Shown here piece after piece: positions 60,518 through 64,000 of a stretch of 64,000 bases of DNA. The stretch is taken from the NCBI GenBank assembly GCA_934504345.1, contig CAKSVR010000005.1, positions 16,316 to 80,315 of the forward strand, read 5' to 3'. This DNA comes from an uncultured Agathobaculum sp. (GTDB lineage: Bacteria > Bacillota > Clostridia > Oscillospirales > Butyricicoccaceae). Position 1 is the first letter of the stretch, and each line of letters starts with the position of its first letter. The position numbers and the translations under genes were made by a program. Below the pieces are notes generated by a model. That model saw only the letters and a list, made by a program, of their open reading frames with translations, ran no database searches and was not told the origin of the DNA.

Positions 60518-61861
60518 TTAGTCAAAATCGCCGTTTGCGATGGAATTTACGTTAAAATTGGCCTCCACGAACGCCTTTGAGCACAGAATGTGCATCTGAT
60601 AGTCGGTCGCGGTGACAACGCCCTCGAACAGCGTTTCCGCGAGCGCGCGGCGCATACGAACGATGGCCTGCTCACGGTCGGCGCCGTAAACGATCAGCTT
60701 GCCGATCATAGAATCGTAGAACGGCGGGATCTTGTAGCCCTGATACGCCGCAGAATCCACGCGCACGCCGGGACCGCCCGGCAGATGCAGGGACACCAGC
60801 GTGCCCGGACAGGGCGCGAAGTTTCTCGACGGGTCCTCCGCATTGATGCGGCACTCGATGGCGTGGCCGCGGATGGTCAGATCCTCCTGCTGAAAGGACA
60901 GCGGTTCGCCCGCCGCCACACGGAGCTGCTCGCAAACGAGGTCAACGCCGGTGACTTCCTCCGTTACCGGATGCTCGACCTGAATGCGGGTGTTCATCTC
61001 GCAGAAGTAGAAATTGCGGTCGTTATCGACCAGAAATTCGATGGTTCCCGCGTTGCGGTAGCCGACGCGCTTTGCCAGCGCGACAGCCGCGCTCGTCATC
61101 TTCTCGCGCAGCTCGGGCGTGACGAAAGCCGACGGGCTCTCCTCGATCAGCTTCTGGTGGCGGCGCTGCACCGAGCATTCACGCTCGAACAGGTGTACCA
61201 CATTGCCGAAGCTGTCGCCCAGGATCTGCACCTCGATATGGCGCGGGTTGTGGATATATTTTTCCATGTACAGACGGCCGTCGCCGAAATTGGCGATGGC
61301 TTCTGCGGAAGCGCTGTCGTAGGCATCCTTGAGGTCCTTGACGCTCTCCGCCACGCGGATGCCCTTGCCGCCGCCGCCGGAGGCCGCCTTGAGCATCACC
61401 GGATAGCCGATGCGCTCGGCCTCGGAAATGGCCTCGTCAAAATCGCGCAGCGGGCCGTCCGTGCCAAGGGCTACCGGAACACCGGCCGCGATCGCGTTGC
61501 GCTTTGCCTCGGATTTATCGCCCATCAGGCGGATGGTTGCCGCCGTCGGGCCGATGAAGGCCAGACCGGCCTGCGTGATGCGCTCGGCAAAGTCCGGGTT
61601 CTCGGACAGGAAGCCGAAGCCCGGATGGATGGCCTGACAGCCGGAGGCCAGTGCCGCCGAAATGATGTTGTTCATATTCAGATAGCTGTCCGCTGCACGG
61701 GCCGGGCCGATGCACACGGCCTCGTCCGCGATCTGCGCGTGCAGCGCTTCGCGGTCAGCCTCGGAGTAGACCGCTACCGAAATGATGCCAAGATCTCGGC
61801 AGGCCTGAATAATGCGGACCGCGATCTCGCCGCGGTTCGCAATGAGTACCTTCTGAAACAT
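60518..61861 (-). CDS. accC: Acetyl-CoA carboxylase, biotin carboxylase subunit
   Basis: 447 residues. ATP-grasp enzyme carboxylating biotin on AccB. Seen: LIANRGEIAVRIIQACRDLG, glycine loop GGGGKGIRV, FLVDNDRNFYFCEMNTRIQVEHPVTE, and the FEGVVTATDYQMHI end. Follows fabZ by 20 bases. Confidence 0.97.
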   Translation of the reverse strand: MFQKVLIANRGEIAVRIIQACRDLGIISVAVYSEADREALHAQIADEAVCIGPARAADSYLNMNNIISAALASGCQAIHPGFGFLSENPDFAERITQAGLAFIGPTAATIRLMGDKSEAKRNAIAAGVPVALGTDGPLRDFDEAISEAERIGYPVMLKAASGGGGKGIRVAESVKDLKDAYDSASAEAIANFGDGRLYMEKYIHNPRHIEVQILGDSFGNVVHLFERECSVQRRHQKLIEESPSAFVTPELREKMTSAAVALAKRVGYRNAGTIEFLVDNDRNFYFCEMNTRIQVEHPVTEEVTGVDLVCEQLRVAAGEPLSFQQEDLTIRGHAIECRINAEDPSRNFAPCPGTLVSLHLPGGPGVRVDSAAYQGYKIPPFYDSMIGKLIVYGADREQAIVRMRRALAETLFEGVVTATDYQMHILCSKAFVEANFNVNSIANGDFD

Positions 61862-61881
61862 TCGATTAACTCTCTCCCGCC

Positions 61882-62307
61882 TCAGTCATTGATGACCATG
61901 CACTTGATCTCCGCCTCGGCAGCCTTTTCGTCGCCGACCCATGCGATGCCCTCAGCGACTGCCATCGGGCCGCGGCGCTTGGTGAACGTCACTTCCAGAC
62001 GGAGCGTGTCGCCCGGCTTTGCCATTGCGCGGAACTTTGCCTTGTCGATGCCGGTGTAGACCGCCGTTTTGCCCTTGAATTCGGGCAGGGACAGCAGCGC
62101 TACGCCGCCTGCCTGCGCGAGCGCCTCCAGACGGAACACGGCGGGCATGATCGGGTTGCCCGGAAAGTGTCCCTGAAAGAAGAACTCGTCACCGGTCAGG
62201 TGCAGCGCACCGATTACATGGTTTTCGTCCATTTCGAGGATCTCGTCCACCAGCAGCATCGGCGGACGGTGCGGAAGGATCTCCATGATCTGTTCTTTGT
62301 TCAGCAT
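61882..62307 (-). CDS. fabZ: 3-hydroxyacyl-ACP dehydratase FabZ
   Basis: 141 residues. Hot-dog fold; catalytic His in QGHFPGNPIMPAVFRLEALAQ with the Glu in the following helix. Starts MLNKEQIMEILPHRPPMLLVDEI. Dehydrates 3-hydroxyacyl-ACP. Separated from accB by 226 bases of hairpins. Confidence 0.96.
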   Translation of the reverse strand: MLNKEQIMEILPHRPPMLLVDEILEMDENHVIGALHLTGDEFFFQGHFPGNPIMPAVFRLEALAQAGGVALLSLPEFKGKTAVYTGIDKAKFRAMAKPGDTLRLEVTFTKRRGPMAVAEGIAWVGDEKAAEAEIKCMVIND

Positions 62308-62341
62308 ATTATAATCCCTCTCAATCTAAAAAGCAAGATAA

Positions 62342-62516
62342 TTACCGCAAAACTACAGTTTTGCCGGTAACAGGAACGGACCGTGGGCCGTTCCTAAGTC
62401 GTCCGAAAGTTCCCATACGGAAACTTTCTCCCTCTATAGGTAAGAAAACCGTGATACGTGCTCCCGGTTTTCTTGCATTTGCAATGCAAATGCTATTGAA
62501 CACGCGCTAACGCGCG
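62342..62516. repeat. Array of six hairpins between accB and fabZ
   Basis: In order: 62342-62370 (TTACCG..CGGTAA), 62372-62395 (AGGAACGG / CCGTTCCT), 62405-62428 (GAAAGT / ACTTTC), 62442-62474 (AAGAAAACCG / CGGTTTTCTT), 62475-62493 (GCATTTGC / GCAAATGC), 62503-62516 (CGCG / CGCG). The last two form copy 3 of the two-hairpin element, inverted. Confidence 0.7.
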
Positions 62517-62533
62517 ACAGGTGCTTACGCGCC

Positions 62534-63001
62534 TTACTCAATAACACAAAGGACTTGATTATATTCCACCATATCGCCCGGCTGCGCCATGATGCGGATG
62601 ACCTTGCCGTCGCACGGGGACTTGATCTCGTTCATGATCTTCATCGCCTCGATGATGCAGAGGGTATCACCCTCCTTGACCTGCTGGCCGACCAGCACGA
62701 ACGGCGGTTCGTCCGGCGAGGGAGAAGAGTAGAACGTGCCGACCAGCGGGCTCTTGACCTGCGTGCCGGCCGGGAGCTGCTCCTCTGCCGGAGCGGCCTC
62801 GGTGCTCTCTGCTGCGGGTGCTGCCGCCGGAGCCGCTGCGGGCGCTGCCACAGCCGGCGCCGCCGCGATGACCGGAGCGGGCTCCGCCGCCTTGATCTTG
62901 ATCTTTGCATCGTCCAGCTCGAGCTCAACCTCGCCCAGCTTCTTTGCAGCCAGCGCGTCCATCAGCTCGAGGGCAATGTCTTTCAGTTCTTTCATATCCA
63001 T
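62534..63001 (-). CDS. accB: Acetyl-CoA carboxylase biotin carboxyl carrier protein
   Basis: 155 residues. N-terminal helical domain, an Ala/Pro-rich linker (about 40-75), and the biotinyl domain with Lys121 in EAMKIMNEI. The thumb VGTFYSSPSPDEPPFV is present. Starts 6 bases after fabF stop. Confidence 0.96.
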   Translation of the reverse strand: MDMKELKDIALELMDALAAKKLGEVELELDDAKIKIKAAEPAPVIAAAPAVAAPAAAPAAAPAAESTEAAPAEEQLPAGTQVKSPLVGTFYSSPSPDEPPFVLVGQQVKEGDTLCIIEAMKIMNEIKSPCDGKVIRIMAQPGDMVEYNQVLCVIE

Positions 63002-63007
63002 AGCTTG

Positions 63008-64000
63008 TTACACTTTCTTGATAAGGATGCAGGCGTTGTGACCGCCGAAGCCCAGCGAATTCGAGATAGCAACGTTTACCGGCATCTCGACTGCCTTGTT
63101 CGGGGTGATGTCCAGATCACATTCCGGATCGGGCTCCTCGTAGCCGATGGTCGGCGGCACGATGCCCTCGCGGATGGCCATAACGCAGGCAATGGCCTCA
63201 ACCGCAGCCGCGCCGCCCAGCAGGTGGCCGGTCATGGACTTGGTGGAGGATACCTTTACGTTGTAAGCCTCGTCGCCGAACGCCTTTTTGATGGCGATGG
63301 TTTCGTACTTCTCGTTGAGCGGGGTCGAGGTGCCGTGCGCGTTGATGTAGTCAACGTCAGCCGGTGTCAGACCCGCATCTTCGATCGCACCGCGGATAGC
63401 GTGTGCAGCCGCATCGCCGTCCGGAGAGGGACTGGTGATGTGGTACGCATCGCCGGATGCGCCGTAGCCCGCAACCTCTGCGAGGATGGTCGCGCCGCGC
63501 TGCTGTGCGTGGGTCAGGCTCTCGAGTACGAGACAGCCCGCGCCCTCGCCCATGACAAAGCCGGAACGGCGTGCGTCAAACGGGATGGAGGCCGCCGTCG
63601 GGTCCTCGCCCATGTGAACGGCCTTCATGTTCTGGAAACCGGCCATCGAGATCGGGATGATGCCGTTCTCCGTGCCGCCGCAGACAACAACGTCCTGATA
63701 GCCGTGGCGGATCGCGCGCATAGCCTCACCGATCGAGTGGTTGCCGGTCGCGCAAGCGGAAACCGGGCAGAAATTCTCGCCCTTAAAGCCGAAATGCATG
63801 GAGATATACGCCGCCGCGATGTTGGCGATCATCTCCGGGATAGCGAACGGCGAAACACGGCCGGGACCCTTTTCGAGCAGCTTCGGGACCTCCTGCTCGG
63901 CAACGTGCAGACCGCCTACGCCCGAGCCGAAGATAACGCCCGTGCGATAGGGATCGAAATTGCCTTCCTTGAGGCCCGCCTGCTCGACAGCCTGAATCGC
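63008..64000 (-). CDS. fabF: 3-oxoacyl-ACP synthase II, partial (5' end beyond the window)
   Basis: The frame is open to the window edge; 330 residues visible. Nucleophile Cys in CPVSACATGNHSIGEA, His in INAHGTSTPLNEKYE and His in MTGHLLGGAAAVE complete the CHH triad; ends FGGHNACILIKKV. Elongates acyl-ACP with malonyl-ACP. First visible gene of the fab/acc cluster. Confidence 0.96.
   Translation of the reverse strand, partial: AIQAVEQAGLKEGNFDPYRTGVIFGSGVGGLHVAEQEVPKLLEKGPGRVSPFAIPEMIANIAAAYISMHFGFKGENFCPVSACATGNHSIGEAMRAIRHGYQDVVVCGGTENGIIPISMAGFQNMKAVHMGEDPTAASIPFDARRSGFVMGEGAGCLVLESLTHAQQRGATILAEVAGYGASGDAYHITSPSPDGDAAAHAIRGAIEDAGLTPADVDYINAHGTSTPLNEKYETIAIKKAFGDEAYNVKVSSTKSMTGHLLGGAAAVEAIACVMAIREGIVPPTIGYEEPDPECDLDITPNKAVEMPVNVAISNSLGFGGHNACILIKKV

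Noticed and set aside
1..64000. tRNA, rRNA, tmRNA or other standard RNA genes
   Set aside because: I looked for their conserved segments in the gaps between genes and saw none.

Overview
The window looks like chromosomal core DNA of a G+C-rich, low-copy-plasmid-free, endospore-lineage Firmicute of class Clostridia (Oscillospirales-type gut anaerobe; a Butyricicoccus/Agathobaculum-like genus is my guess, not proven). Reasons: a 2-hydroxyacyl-CoA dehydratase activator, the gene order yicC-remA-gmk-rpoZ-coaBC-priA-def-fmt-rsmB-rlmN-stp-prkC-rsgA-thiN, a fused SecDF, CdaA-YbbR, YugP-type zinc peptidase, DUF4914, DUF5685 and DUF3343 proteins, strong AGGAGG ribosome binding sites and sigma-A-like promoters. 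No rRNA, tRNA, CRISPR array, transposase or intact prophage was seen.

Layout. 1-10.9 kb is mixed: the 3' end of the dehydratase activator, an aldose epimerase, a c-di-GMP two-gene module (Hpt plus REC/HD-GYP/GGDEF), an S1-domain protein, rarA, hisC, nrdR, an HD hydrolase and an orphan phage-type holin pair. 11-17.4 kb: secDF, purB and an aspartate-type aminotransferase, with about 1 kb of gene-free repeat DNA between the last two. 17.6-35.6 kb is one long leftward superoperon reading DUF5685, J-domain/Cys-string protein, membrane protein, yicC, remA, gmk, rpoZ, coaBC, priA, GNAT, def, fmt, zinc peptidase, rsmB, rlmN, stp, prkC, rsgA, thiN; it couples nucleotide, CoA, translation-start, rRNA modification and Ser/Thr signalling functions. 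35.9-44.7 kb: RseC, an FAD oxidoreductase with ybbR-cdaA (c-di-AMP synthesis), a DUF3343/class V aminotransferase pair, a DUF815 ATPase and an HtrA protease. 44.9-57 kb: a two-component system, trmO, an unknown membrane protein, DUF4914, ymdB, prs, a GlmU-like protein with an eroded uridylyltransferase half, ridA and typA. 57.1-64 kb: a secreted stalk-like protein and the type II fatty acid cluster fabF-accB-fabZ-accC-accD-accA-acpP.

The most unusual content is between genes. At least six classes of short dispersed, mostly palindromic repeats sit at gene boundaries: an ~84-bp element with two terminal hairpins whose stems covary between copies; a 300-360 bp palindrome mosaic in three copies; heptameric GAGTGRA and GAGAATK repeats abutting stop codons; a ~42-bp two-hairpin element in three copies; a 163-bp inverted-repeat element; and tandem duplications. 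They split otherwise conserved operons without breaking any gene. The best protein-level oddity is the GlmU with a degenerate first domain but a complete acetyltransferase site.
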